This document shows positions 45,985 to 53,691 of a stretch of 64,000 nucleotides of DNA, piece after piece. The number at the start of each line of letters is the position of its first letter. The first letter of the stretch is position 1. The notes beneath the pieces were generated by a model. The model worked only from the letters and a program-made list of their open reading frames with translations, ran no database searches and had not been told where the DNA came from. A program made the translations under genes and the position numbers. Origin of the DNA: a virus; the IMG/VR virus record IMGVR_UViG_3300028840_006004, positions 28,627 through 92,626 of that record. The stretch is one strand, 5' to 3'.

Positions 45985-46122
45985 CCGTCAAGAACCAGTG
46001 TTCGGACACAAGCTTATACATACAGGAATCGCAACCATTATATGATGCTGGTGTCACACGGTTAGCCTTGACGGGAGATATTGTATATCAAGTAGCCATT
46101 GGCACTAAAGGAATATCTCCTG
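45985..46122 (+). ncRNA. Structured RNA or leader candidate, ~138 nt
   Basis: The gap between the 133-aa gene and the next ATG contains two strong abutting helices. CCGTCAAG (45985-45992) pairs with CTTGACGG (46067-46074). CGGGAGATATT (46072-46082) pairs with AATATCTCCTG (46112-46122), 11 bp with one wobble. They share 46072-46074, so they either stack end to end or compete. Inside the first is ACCAGT/GCTGGT (45994-45999 with 46047-46052). A riboswitch-like leader or a small RNA fits; it is not a tRNA by my reading. Confidence 0.5.
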
Positions 46123-46160
46123 TTATAGGGCTTAAATTCAAAACAAAAAAAGAAGAAAAA

Positions 46161-46556
46161 ATGGAAGAATTATCATTAGAAGACATAATGAAAAGTAATG
46201 TTAAACCTACAAGCTTACGTAGTACCGGCAAATTCTTTTCAGTCTACCTGAAATCAGGTCAAATAAGATTAAGTAAACCAATGCAAAGAGATCTGGGTGA
46301 TCCAAGTAGAATAGCATTCTTTATCAAAGGAAGTTATGTATTTTTTATTCCAGATCCAGATGGCAATGAACTTACTACCTTTTGTGTTAACAAGAAGAGC
46401 GTTGACTGTACAATATCTTCAGTTGAATTAGCAAAACAATTAGGTACAGCTCTTAATGTAAAGATGGAAGATGATACCAAGAGTTTTCAAATTGTATATG
46501 ATACTCATAGTACAAACAAGTTTGGAATAATATTCAAAGCAAGTTTAAGAGAATAA
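46161..46556 (+). CDS. Unknown protein downstream of structured leader, 131 aa
   Basis: The Met at 46161, with its A-rich leader (aaaaaaagaagaaaaa), is preferred; an earlier TTG at 46068 would run through the structured element. The product begins MEELSLEDIMKSNV and contains a beta-rich SVYLKSGQIRLSKPMQRDLG with the look of a small strand-swapped DNA-binding domain of AbrB type (weak). No firm family. Confidence 0.6.
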   Translation: MEELSLEDIMKSNVKPTSLRSTGKFFSVYLKSGQIRLSKPMQRDLGDPSRIAFFIKGSYVFFIPDPDGNELTTFCVNKKSVDCTISSVELAKQLGTALNVKMEDDTKSFQIVYDTHSTNKFGIIFKASLRE

Positions 46557-46568
46557 AATAAAACTACT

Positions 46569-46946
46569 ATGAGAAAATATAGAATACAAAAGCGTAAATA
46601 TAGCACGAATGCCATAGAATTTAGCGATGATAATGGCAGACATTGGCAAGTATATATGATGATTGGCCAATCCTTTAAAAAAGCTGATGGCGATAAGATA
46701 ATCCAATCTCTGTTCGAGCAAATATGCTACGAATATCAATCCGAAGAGGAAGAGATGGTGGTTAATCTGGTGAATAGGGCAGCAGGACGTAAAATCCTGC
46801 TCCCTTTTATGTCTGAAATGATTATGCAAGCCAGATTAAGTAATTTAAGTAACCAACAGCTTTATACACCAGGCAATCTGGTATTTTTGCTCAAAAGAGC
46901 TTACGAAACGTTTAAGAACTATGGTGTCGTAACCTGGTCCAAGTAA
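46569..46946 (+). CDS. Unknown protein, 125 aa
   Basis: A basic N-terminal region (MRKYRIQKRKYSTNAIEFSD) and a helical C-terminal half. No recognised domain. It lies 12 bases after the 131-aa gene and probably shares its transcript. Confidence 0.6.
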   Translation: MRKYRIQKRKYSTNAIEFSDDNGRHWQVYMMIGQSFKKADGDKIIQSLFEQICYEYQSEEEEMVVNLVNRAAGRKILLPFMSEMIMQARLSNLSNQQLYTPGNLVFLLKRAYETFKNYGVVTWSK

Positions 46947-46987
46947 TAAATCAGGGAGAGTTTCGGCTCTCCCACAACAATTAAACT

Positions 46988-47416
46988 ATGTACCCAAAAA
47001 AAGAAATGATGTTTTTAATTGCAGAAGCAATTAGAGGTAGAGCTGATCTTACCAAACCAGAAAATGCTCCTCTAAAGAATTTTATTGATATAGTTGATAG
47101 AATGAAACGTATTGAAGAGATTTTGCATAACCCTGATAAAAATCTGCAAATGGATGAAATGACTATTGAGTTAGGATATTTGATGTGTCAAACAACAGGC
47201 AAAGATTATAATCAAATACTCAGTAGAATAAAAGAAAAATGGCCTGAAATTAAAATACCTAATTATGAAAAAGATACTTTTAATGGTTTCAATGTTACTG
47301 TTGTCGATTTTAGCGATGGCTCAAAATCGGTACAATTTGATAAGTCCGGAAGAAATGAAGATACAAAAGAATCAGATGGACCGCGTAAAAGACCAAACCG
47401 TAGCCACATTAATTAA
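46988..47416 (+). CDS. Unknown protein, 142 aa
   Basis: A helical, charged protein (MYPKKEMMFLIAEAIRGRAD) with a Lys/Arg/Ser/Asp-rich, probably disordered end. Its last 50 codons overlap, in a different frame, the start of the signal-peptide gene at 47265. Either frame might be the shadow; here the codons remain protein-like to the end. Confidence 0.5.
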   Translation: MYPKKEMMFLIAEAIRGRADLTKPENAPLKNFIDIVDRMKRIEEILHNPDKNLQMDEMTIELGYLMCQTTGKDYNQILSRIKEKWPEIKIPNYEKDTFNGFNVTVVDFSDGSKSVQFDKSGRNEDTKESDGPRKRPNRSHIN

Positions 47417-47666
47417 GCGTGACAGTGAGATGAGGATCGGACATGAATCAAACATCAACTCACTTGTTAAAACACGCAGAGGGATAAAAAAACCAAGCCC
47501 AGTGACCACTCAAAAACAAACAGAATACACATATTATGAGTATCGCGATGTAAATGTCAATATAAACAGAATTGAGCCGAGATGTTTGCCAAATTCGGGA
47601 GCTCGTGGTGTTGTATTACTGGGTACTTCAATTATTCCTACTTCTATCTATTCATTTAGATATTAG
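47265..47666 (+). CDS. Exported protein with Sec signal peptide, 133 aa
   Basis: The first 20 residues (MKKILLMVSMLLLSILAMAQ) form a clear Sec signal peptide with an Ala-x-Ala cut before Gln, a pattern frequent in Bacteroidota. The mature part is short and basic, with Tyr and Pro. It begins inside the 142-aa gene, out of frame. The leader-like TAATT before the ATG is not a Shine-Dalgarno site. Confidence 0.6.
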   Translation: MKKILLMVSMLLLSILAMAQNRYNLISPEEMKIQKNQMDRVKDQTVATLIKRDSEMRIGHESNINSLVKTRRGIKKPSPVTTQKQTEYTYYEYRDVNVNINRIEPRCLPNSGARGVVLLGTSIIPTSIYSFRY

Positions 47667-48006
47667 TGCCGAGATGGGCGGACCAAAGCTTTTTATCGTA
47701 TTTATTGCGATCAGCTTTGGCTCGTCCTCTCTTTTTATTCGCTTCTTTAAATCTCTCGTGTGATTTCTCAATAGAATATTTATCGATTATATCTTGAGGT
47801 TTGGTAAATAGGTAAAAGAATTTTCCAAAGAATAATACTGCAGGATTATTAGAATACAGGAAATCAAAGATCCGAAATGTTGCTGGTTTATGTATAAGCC
47901 ATATATCTTTTTCTGATACTTCTCCTACATATTTTTGAACCGTGGCTGACTTATTTATCTCCTCAGCAAATATCTTTGCAAATCGTCCAATCTTAACAGT
48001 TTCCAT
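47656..48006 (-). CDS. Lone leftward gene in the right block, unknown, 116 aa
   Basis: Start taken at ATG 48006 (METVKIGRFAKIFAEEIN), within the palindrome CCATGG that also contains the start of the divergent gene at 48005. The C-terminal part is Lys/Arg-rich (FKEANKKRGRAKADRNKYDK). A hydrophobic stretch (AVLFFGKFFYLF) is central. No recognised family. It is the only minus-strand gene right of 44.2 kb. Confidence 0.55.
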   Translation of the reverse strand: METVKIGRFAKIFAEEINKSATVQKYVGEVSEKDIWLIHKPATFRIFDFLYSNNPAVLFFGKFFYLFTKPQDIIDKYSIEKSHERFKEANKKRGRAKADRNKYDKKLWSAHLGTNI

Positions 48007-48439
48007 GGATACAAAAATACATATTAACAAAATATCAGATGCAATCAAGACTGCAGGCGTATCATGTCCTTCAGCTGAAGATGTATACAATAGATTAAAT
48101 AATCAAATTGCAGTTATTGATGATGAATTCATTGATAAATTACTTGAACGCTATAACCAGTATCAACTGGCTAATCGTATCAAAAATGTTGGTAAAGATC
48201 CTAAGTTCATTGGTAAATCTGATGCATTATTATCACTCGATGATTTTATATTCAGAAGAATGTATGAGCATACATTTCCATTACCTGAAGGCACATTTAC
48301 AGACGCAATGTTTGGTGAGAATAATTTTTATGATCTCCTTGAGGAGTTCAAGACAATAGATGCTAAGTTGAAGAAAAAGCAAAAAGAAAATGTTGAAAAG
48401 TACAAAGACATTCTTAATCCGCCATCATCAGACAGGTGA
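48005..48439 (+). CDS. Unknown protein, 144 aa
   Basis: The ATG at 48005 (MDTKIHINKISDAIKTAG) is chosen; an earlier Met at 47942 would overlap the divergent gene. It is helical, with a Lys/Glu-rich C-terminal coiled coil (FKTIDAKLKKKQKENVEKYK). Not recognised. The next gene starts 4 bases after its stop. Confidence 0.6.
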   Translation: MDTKIHINKISDAIKTAGVSCPSAEDVYNRLNNQIAVIDDEFIDKLLERYNQYQLANRIKNVGKDPKFIGKSDALLSLDDFIFRRMYEHTFPLPEGTFTDAMFGENNFYDLLEEFKTIDAKLKKKQKENVEKYKDILNPPSSDR

Positions 48440-48443
48440 GGCG

Positions 48444-48725
48444 ATGAGCTTTTCTACTCAGAAAGGCGAAGTAGTCATCGAAAAAGATGGCCCAATTACA
48501 GTTATACATACTGAACGAGATGATTTATTCTCTAAACAATTGAAAGTTATCATACGTAAACAAATCGAGATCGAACTTGACTTCAAGAATGTTGTTCTCC
48601 ATGAAAATTATGAAGGCTTTGTGTTCGATAATAAGGTATACTTTCGCGTTGGAGAACGATATTTAGGACTTGGTCCAAAGTATTTAAATGGTAAATTAAA
48701 CATTCACAAAGCAGGAATATGTTAG
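48444..48725 (+). CDS. Unknown protein, 93 aa
   Basis: Start at 48444 (MSFSTQKGEVVIEKDGPITV), 4 bases after the upstream stop. Beta-rich, ending NIHKAGIC. The stop at 48723-48725 overlaps the DnaB-like gene by 7 bases, suggesting coupled translation. Function unknown. Confidence 0.6.
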   Translation: MSFSTQKGEVVIEKDGPITVIHTERDDLFSKQLKVIIRKQIEIELDFKNVVLHENYEGFVFDNKVYFRVGERYLGLGPKYLNGKLNIHKAGIC

Positions 48726-49999
48726 GAATAGAGGAACGGGCCAAGCTTGAAAGAAAGATCCTGGGAGCATTCCTTGAATTACCTCAGCTTGGTAAAGTTG
48801 AATGCGTCAAACTCAAATCAAATTATTTCACTTCAGAAACACGACAAAATATATTTAATTTCATTTTGTCAGAATCGAAAAAGGGTAAAGTCGTCACCTT
48901 AAATGAAATTAATGAAACAGAGCTTGATATTCAGGAAATCACAGAGTGTGTGCTCGCTTCTAATCTTCCTAACTTAAAACCTAATATACGTGAGTTAATC
49001 ACGGAAACATTCTATGATGACCTGTGGAGATTAGGTCAGAGCATACAAGATATGGTAGTAAATGATGCAACACTCGAAACTATTATTCAAGAGATCTCTA
49101 AAGTAACATCTCAATTGGATCCAGATTTCGAAAATGAATATGATATGACCATGGACCAAGCTCTCGGTAAAATTGAAACAGGACAATTACGATACAAAGA
49201 ATATCCTATCGGCTGGAAAGCTATTGATGAACACATGCCATTCTCTTCTCAAAGTATTACCATTGTTGGAGGTAATGAAGGTACGTTCAAGACCAAGCTA
49301 ATGATTTACTGTGTGCGTTTGCTCTTAATGAAATATCCGAACATTTCTGTTCTATGGTATTCAATGGAAGATCCGGCAGATAAATTGATTCGTGGCTTTG
49401 TAGCTCAGGAAACTTTGTTAGATGATGCTACTCTTAAACGTGGCCGTTGGCAAGATATTATTCCAGATGATGTTAAAAAATACGATATTGAGTTCGTAAC
49501 TAAAAGCTCCACAATAAAAGAAGTGGGACAGAAATATGCAGAATTCAGATCTAAACGGGATGGTAAATTCAACCTTTTAATTATCGATAATATTATGAAG
49601 ATTATTCCGATAAATAAAGGCCGCGAAATGGATGTTGACTTAGAAATTATCCGGGAAATTGAATCCTGGAACATCAAAACCAGTCCTAAAGAGAATGCTG
49701 TTATTTTGCTACATCATTTCACGAAGGCTACTCTCGAAGAAAGCAATCTGAAAAATGCCTATGAGCCTGAAATGATCCACCTCAGAGGTGCTGGTAGATA
49801 CAAAGACTTTTGTACCAATGCCATGCTGATCAATTCTATGTATTATCATAGTTCAATTAAGAAATTATTTAAGAGAAATGTTGACTTTATCGAAAAATAT
49901 TACATCGTTAAAATCGATAAAAATAGGAACGGCAAGAAGAAGATTATACGGATGCTTGCCTATCCAGAATTTAATCATTTCTACCAAATCGGTAAGTGA
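48719..49999 (+). CDS. DnaB-like replicative helicase, 426 aa
   Basis: The N-terminal part (residues 5-60, ERKILGAFLELPQLGKVECV, then NYF.SETRQNIFNF) follows the DnaB N-domain pattern. The RecA-like domain has GGNEGTFKTK (184-193) as Walker A and LLIIDNIMK as Walker B near residue 294. The usual Gly before the catalytic Lys is Phe here, as in other phage RecA-fold helicases of the GSFKT type. It would unwind DNA at the fork. A terminator follows. A primase domain was not seen. Confidence 0.85.
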   Translation: MLGIEERAKLERKILGAFLELPQLGKVECVKLKSNYFTSETRQNIFNFILSESKKGKVVTLNEINETELDIQEITECVLASNLPNLKPNIRELITETFYDDLWRLGQSIQDMVVNDATLETIIQEISKVTSQLDPDFENEYDMTMDQALGKIETGQLRYKEYPIGWKAIDEHMPFSSQSITIVGGNEGTFKTKLMIYCVRLLLMKYPNISVLWYSMEDPADKLIRGFVAQETLLDDATLKRGRWQDIIPDDVKKYDIEFVTKSSTIKEVGQKYAEFRSKRDGKFNLLIIDNIMKIIPINKGREMDVDLEIIREIESWNIKTSPKENAVILLHHFTKATLEESNLKNAYEPEMIHLRGAGRYKDFCTNAMLINSMYYHSSIKKLFKRNVDFIEKYYIVKIDKNRNGKKKIIRMLAYPEFNHFYQIGK

Positions 50000-50011
50000 T
50001 CATTTTTCTTC

Positions 50012-50040
50012 ACCCTGCTCAGAGATGGGCAGGGTTTTTT
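50012..50040 (+). terminator. Rho-independent terminator after the DnaB-like gene
   Basis: ACCCTGCTC (50012-50020) pairs with GGGCAGGGT (50027-50035), 9 bp with one wobble, followed by a T-run. It ends the transcript of the helicase gene. Confidence 0.9.
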
Positions 50041-50073
50041 ATGACCTATTTATTAACAATTAAATACATTTAA

Positions 50074-50478
50074 ATGAACAAAATTGAAAACACTGTATTC
50101 TACAAAAATCTTGTGAATACGAATGAGAAAATCAAACAAGATCGCGGTATAATGCTTGCTGGTCAAGCTGAACGTGCCAAGCGTAAAATTGTTGAAGATC
50201 TCATCGACAAAATCGAAAACGAGAAATTCAAGCTTGAACGCATGTATGATCTCTCACCGAAGGAAACAACTGATCTTGCTTACCGTGAGGACTTCAATCC
50301 AAAAACCTGGGCTGAAGAAACACAGAAAATCGAGGATAACATTTTTGCTCTTACAGTAAAAATGACTACCGCGAAAAAAGCATACGAGAAACAATTTGGG
50401 ACGCTTAACATCTCTGTTGCTGGTGGAGCTCCTGATACAGATATTGTAACAGATCCAGACAAAAGTTCTGATGGTTAA
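50074..50478 (+). CDS. Coiled-coil protein, 134 aa
   Basis: Long Lys/Glu-rich helices from residue 15 to 105 (AKRKIVEDLIDKIENEKFKL) with an acidic, flexible end. The gene starts 34 bases after the terminator and overlaps the next by 8. No enzyme motif is seen; it could be an accessory protein of the following pair. Confidence 0.6.
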   Translation: MNKIENTVFYKNLVNTNEKIKQDRGIMLAGQAERAKRKIVEDLIDKIENEKFKLERMYDLSPKETTDLAYREDFNPKTWAEETQKIEDNIFALTVKMTTAKKAYEKQFGTLNISVAGGAPDTDIVTDPDKSSDG

Positions 50479-51250
50479 GATCTATGTTTCAAAAAGTAAT
50501 CTCTCTGTACCTGATGATTGGCACCAGGTACGGGAGAAACTTTACTCGAAAAGCGTTGAGCTTACAAAAGCGACCGGTTTCGGAGCGAACTATTCTGACC
50601 GTCCTATTCGTGAAGCCGATGCTGTCGTTATTATTTCTCACGATGAGGCCTTCAGCAAAGAAGAAATTAGACATTGTAACCTTGGAAAAGGTATCTCTAC
50701 TGAAGGAAGAGTGGGATTTGAAGTTGGTATACCGGTATACATATACCATGCGGATCATGGTTGTTTTTACAAATTAGCCGGCATCCAAGACAATATAACG
50801 ACTGATTGGGATCGCAGATACGCCAGAGGCAGAGTAAAAATAGCCGCCTGCGATTTGAATGCTATTATGCATGATATTGCAGTAAACAACGAACAGCGTG
50901 AAAGTTCAGAGTTTTATTACGAATGCGCTGAATGTTTTGAAAAAATAAATCGTGAAGAAAATCCTCCTTATGTTGTTACTGATCCTGATGGTGAATATCT
51001 GGTATGTGATGAATGCCATGACGGAATATCCAATTGCGATGAATGTCGCTATATAATGGATGTAAATGAAGTCAATTATTATGCTGAACATGATGAAGGA
51101 GAACCTAAAAAACTATGTGATGTTTGTGTAGATTTTCCTAAATACAAGGATTGGATGAAAGTAGAAAATGTTGTTGGTACAAAACCTACGATCAAAATTC
51201 CTAATGCCAAACAAGAAAATCCAATTGATGACATTTTAAAAATAACATAA
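50471..51250 (+). CDS. Rossmann-like N-domain plus zinc-ribbon protein, 259 aa
   Basis: Residues 1-110 are a compact alpha/beta domain (KIYVSKS, ADAVVIISHDEAF, GRVGFEVGIPVYIYH) with the general look of nucleoside 2-deoxyribosyltransferase or SLOG-type folds. The middle (residues 155-215) has four Cys pairs (YYECAECFE, YLVCDECHDG, NCDECRY, LCDVC), a zinc-ribbon/RING-like region. The last residues are NPIDDILKIT. The N-domain is shared with the next gene. Nucleotide binding is inferred from fold only. Confidence 0.65.
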   Translation: MVKIYVSKSNLSVPDDWHQVREKLYSKSVELTKATGFGANYSDRPIREADAVVIISHDEAFSKEEIRHCNLGKGISTEGRVGFEVGIPVYIYHADHGCFYKLAGIQDNITTDWDRRYARGRVKIAACDLNAIMHDIAVNNEQRESSEFYYECAECFEKINREENPPYVVTDPDGEYLVCDECHDGISNCDECRYIMDVNEVNYYAEHDEGEPKKLCDVCVDFPKYKDWMKVENVVGTKPTIKIPNAKQENPIDDILKIT

Positions 51251-51705
51251 TGGAAAAAAGAACTCACATACGTATTTACATTTCAAAACATGTTAACGCT
51301 CCAGATGAGCATCTTCAGACTGTAATTGCTGGTTGTAAGGTATTCGGGATTGATCCTCTGTACCATGTGAAAGGATCCACATACGACAAATATATGGTCA
51401 AGAATGCTCATATTGTAATCATTATACCGTGGTATGATGAAGATTTCTTTAAACTCGGAAAGGGAACTGTATTCGAATATGATCTTGCAAAAACCTATGA
51501 ATCGCAAGTTGTCTTTTATAATCGTGTCAGTAAAAAGCTTCAGGCTATACCTGGCATGACTCCAATGAAAGGTGAAGGCATTCATTTTATGGGACTTCTT
51601 AAACCAGGTGGTGAATCAGTTGATATGGGTGATTTGATTGAAAAGGCTAAACAGTCTGATCGACCATTTTACGAGCCAACAGATAACCCTTCGGGAGTAG
51701 TTTAG
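51250..51705 (+). CDS. Stand-alone Rossmann-like domain, paralogue of preceding N-domain, 151 aa
   Basis: The product matches the N-domain of the preceding gene: (R)IYISK, then AHIVIIIPWYDEDFFKLGKG, then FEYDLAKTYESQVVFYNRV. It lacks the zinc-binding half. The two genes share the stop/start base at 51250. They likely form a working pair, perhaps with nucleotide or NAD-like ligands; no catalytic residue is certain. Confidence 0.6.
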   Translation: MEKRTHIRIYISKHVNAPDEHLQTVIAGCKVFGIDPLYHVKGSTYDKYMVKNAHIVIIIPWYDEDFFKLGKGTVFEYDLAKTYESQVVFYNRVSKKLQAIPGMTPMKGEGIHFMGLLKPGGESVDMGDLIEKAKQSDRPFYEPTDNPSGVV

Positions 51706-51721
51706 TAGTTTAATTGTTAGT

Positions 51722-51777
51722 CAGGGCTGCACATCATCATACAATAGTTTTTGGTAAAACTTTCTCGTGTGGCCCTG
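51722..51777 (+). terminator. Nested hairpin, possible terminator
   Basis: CAGGGC (51722-51727) pairs with GCCCTG (51772-51777), CACA with TGTG inside it, and AGTTTT (51746-51751) with AAAACT (51756-51761) around a TGGT loop. A short T-rich run follows. Unusually long for a terminator, so it could also be a regulatory leader for the gene at 51788. Confidence 0.5.
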
Positions 51778-51787
51778 CTTTTATTTA

Positions 51788-52363
51788 ATGCTTATGTGTT
51801 TAGAAACTTATCATAAACCAAAATTACGTACAGCTAATCAAGATCTACATGTTTTTAAGATTGTTGTACAACATAGAAATCCAGATTCATTAGGACAATG
51901 GTTTACACCGTTTCAGCATGTGCCAATTGAAAAAAATGGTTCCTATACTGCAAATGTGCCTACTTATACAGAGAATTCATATAGATATCCTCCGGACACT
52001 TATAGATTTTTGATCAAGGCTGGTATTAATTCATTTGCTACTCTTGAAGGTGCACGTAAAGCTGTATTCGATTATAAAAAATCGATGGGATTAACATCAT
52101 TTACTAATCCTACAATTGTACCGTGCTTAATTCCTAAAGGATCTCAATATTATAAAGGTTTTTTTGGTATGAATAATTTATGTTACGCTTCTACAGCAAT
52201 AACATATCCGTCATCATTTAAAGGAATACCGCATATAAAAAAAGAAAAGAAAGATGAAAAACAAGATTCACATGTTCTTCCATTGCAAAAAATGCATAAA
52301 AGAAAAACCAGATGGAATATCTCCAAGAGATTACGCTTCATTAGAAGTTGGATGGACTCCTAA
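51788..52363 (+). CDS. Uncharacterised phage protein, 191 aa
   Basis: Start taken at ATG 51788 (MLMCLETYHKPK); a Met two codons later is equally possible. Conserved-looking parts are HKPKLRTANQDLHVFKIV and CLIPKGSQYYKGFFG..NLCYAS, which I recognise from a widespread family of unknown function in Bacteroidota phages. The Lys-rich end overlaps the next gene by 110 bases. Confidence 0.6.
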   Translation: MLMCLETYHKPKLRTANQDLHVFKIVVQHRNPDSLGQWFTPFQHVPIEKNGSYTANVPTYTENSYRYPPDTYRFLIKAGINSFATLEGARKAVFDYKKSMGLTSFTNPTIVPCLIPKGSQYYKGFFGMNNLCYASTAITYPSSFKGIPHIKKEKKDEKQDSHVLPLQKMHKRKTRWNISKRLRFIRSWMDS

Positions 52364-52493
52364 AGGATTCCAGGTATGGTGTAAGCGACATGAATGTAAT
52401 GTTGCTGCAATAGATTTTATGGGCCAAAAAGTAGCTTATGAGCAAAATGAAGATGAACGTTTGCGAACTCCGGAAAGATCGAATATAAACTAA
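52254..52493 (+). CDS. Small zinc-finger-like phage protein, 79 aa
   Basis: It has CKKC near residue 11 and CKRHEC near residue 43, a Cys/His layout able to hold zinc, with the recognisable ISPRDYASLEVGWTPKGFQV and VAAIDFMGQ segments of a family common in phages. It overlaps the upstream gene. Function unknown. Confidence 0.65.
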   Translation: MKNKIHMFFHCKKCIKEKPDGISPRDYASLEVGWTPKGFQVWCKRHECNVAAIDFMGQKVAYEQNEDERLRTPERSNIN

Positions 52494-52529
52494 TTGAAAA
52501 GATGAATAAAATTAAACTTTCATTTTAAA

Positions 52530-52745
52530 ATGACTGATATATTCAAACTTACTTATAAAGTAGGAAACAGAGAATTTCCTCTTTATTTTGACAGTCAAGA
52601 CAGAGCTGAACGCTTTAGAAATGTAATTCTTGAAATAGCAACTGATCGTAACCATCCGGCTGTACATCCTAAAGCTGAAATCATAAAATTAATTGATTCA
52701 GATGCAGATATTGTTGATGCAGCCAAAGCATCTGGAATAATATAG
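52530..52745 (+). CDS. Unknown protein, 71 aa
   Basis: A small alpha/beta protein (FKLTYKVGNREFPLYFDSQD), acidic at the end. It is the last gene before the 700-base non-coding gap. Not recognised. Confidence 0.6.
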   Translation: MTDIFKLTYKVGNREFPLYFDSQDRAERFRNVILEIATDRNHPAVHPKAEIIKLIDSDADIVDAAKASGII

Positions 52746-53430
52746 TAAAATAGGGTTAAGACTTCATAACTCCGCCCTGTTTTAATCTCCTGCCTGAAAG
52801 CAAATAGTAAGAAAACAGGAATGCGGATGAAGATTTGCTGAAAATCAATGTGAGTGCAAAATATCAAGCTGGCTCTGAATATATTACAGCCTGCAGTAGG
52901 CGTTGTTTGTGGAAGGGATAACAAATTAAATATTACCATCACTTGAAAAGGTGAAAAAGGTCGTTCTTCGGATATATCTGGGTGGTTAAGTCCAGCTGGC
53001 TCAGTCCCAGAAAATATTTAAATTATTCACTGACTGCACAGTGACAGGAGATTTTTAAAACATACTCAATAGAACCATTGAGATAACTTGCAGGTACAAG
53101 ATTGGAATGGAATAATGGTTGAAACCCCAACTGATCCTCTTTATCATAGCTGATGTAAGTTCAGGTAATATGGCGAACCTCCAACGCCTGCAGGTTTTTT
53201 TAAATAATGTGTATGCATCAAGGCTACCAGTAACAAGTAGAAATACTTTCGGTACTATGGCATAAATATTAGTGGTGGCGATGTTACTGGTTCAGTCCAC
53301 TAAGCACATTTAAAAGAAGCGAGGCCGAGTACTTAAACAGCTTGTTCACAGGTTCCGAAAGATATCAAGATGAGCAAGGGTACGATGATGGTGACTAAGC
53401 AGGATATGGCCTATCACCCGCTTCTTTTTA
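52746..53430 (+). ncRNA. Large structured non-coding RNA candidate, ~685 nt
   Basis: No coding frame fits the ~700 bases between the 71-aa and 81-aa genes, and complementary helices fill it. The 5' domain has an 18-bp bulged stem (52762-52783 with 52812-52832) and a loop 7-mer (52799-52805) that pairs with the bases just after it (52833-52839), a pseudoknot. The middle has a GAAA-capped hairpin (52939-52954) and stems at 53027-53044 and 53065-53082. A second pseudoknot joins 53227-53234/53283-53290 with 53269-53275/53297-53303. The 3' domain is closed by 53312-53321 with 53419-53428 (10 bp), then 53322-53326/53408-53412 and 53341-53348/53371-53378. A U-run follows, so the closing helix may also end the transcript. 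Size and ornament recall the phage GOLLD and ROOL RNAs; class not identified. Confidence 0.75.
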
Positions 53431-53445
53431 TAAAATTTACTTCAC

Positions 53446-53691
53446 ATGGGAATATTAATGGAAAGATTACAGGCACAGCTGAAAAGACCTGACTATAAAA
53501 AAGATGCTGAAGATTGTATAAAAATATACAATTGGATAAAAGAAACAGATCCGGAAGGTAGAGTATGGAATAGCAGATGGCGACCTTTAGTAGATGTTGC
53601 ATTCAAAGGATTTCCAAGTGATGAAAGAAATTATAAACCTTCTATTACTGGATATGCTGTATTAAAAGGAATTGAAAATGAAGAGAAATAA
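53446..53691 (+). CDS. Unknown protein, 81 aa
   Basis: A small charged helical protein (LKRPDYKKDAEDCIKIYNWI) with Trp residues (NSRWRPLVDVA). It begins 15 bases after the structured RNA region; a Met at 53458 is an alternative start. Not recognised. It overlaps the next gene by 14 bases. Confidence 0.55.
   Translation: MGILMERLQAQLKRPDYKKDAEDCIKIYNWIKETDPEGRVWNSRWRPLVDVAFKGFPSDERNYKPSITGYAVLKGIENEEK

Noticed and set aside
45985-46074. tRNA-like element with an 8-bp closing stem
   Set aside because: No T-loop, anticodon arm or CCA-adjacent discriminator could be placed; the inner helices do not form a cloverleaf.
52746-53430. Group I intron or tmRNA
   Set aside because: Some short stretches (GGTTCAGTCC, AAGATAT) resemble core or T-loop parts, but no P7 pairing, no interrupted gene on the flanks, and no tmRNA acceptor end or tag reading frame were found.
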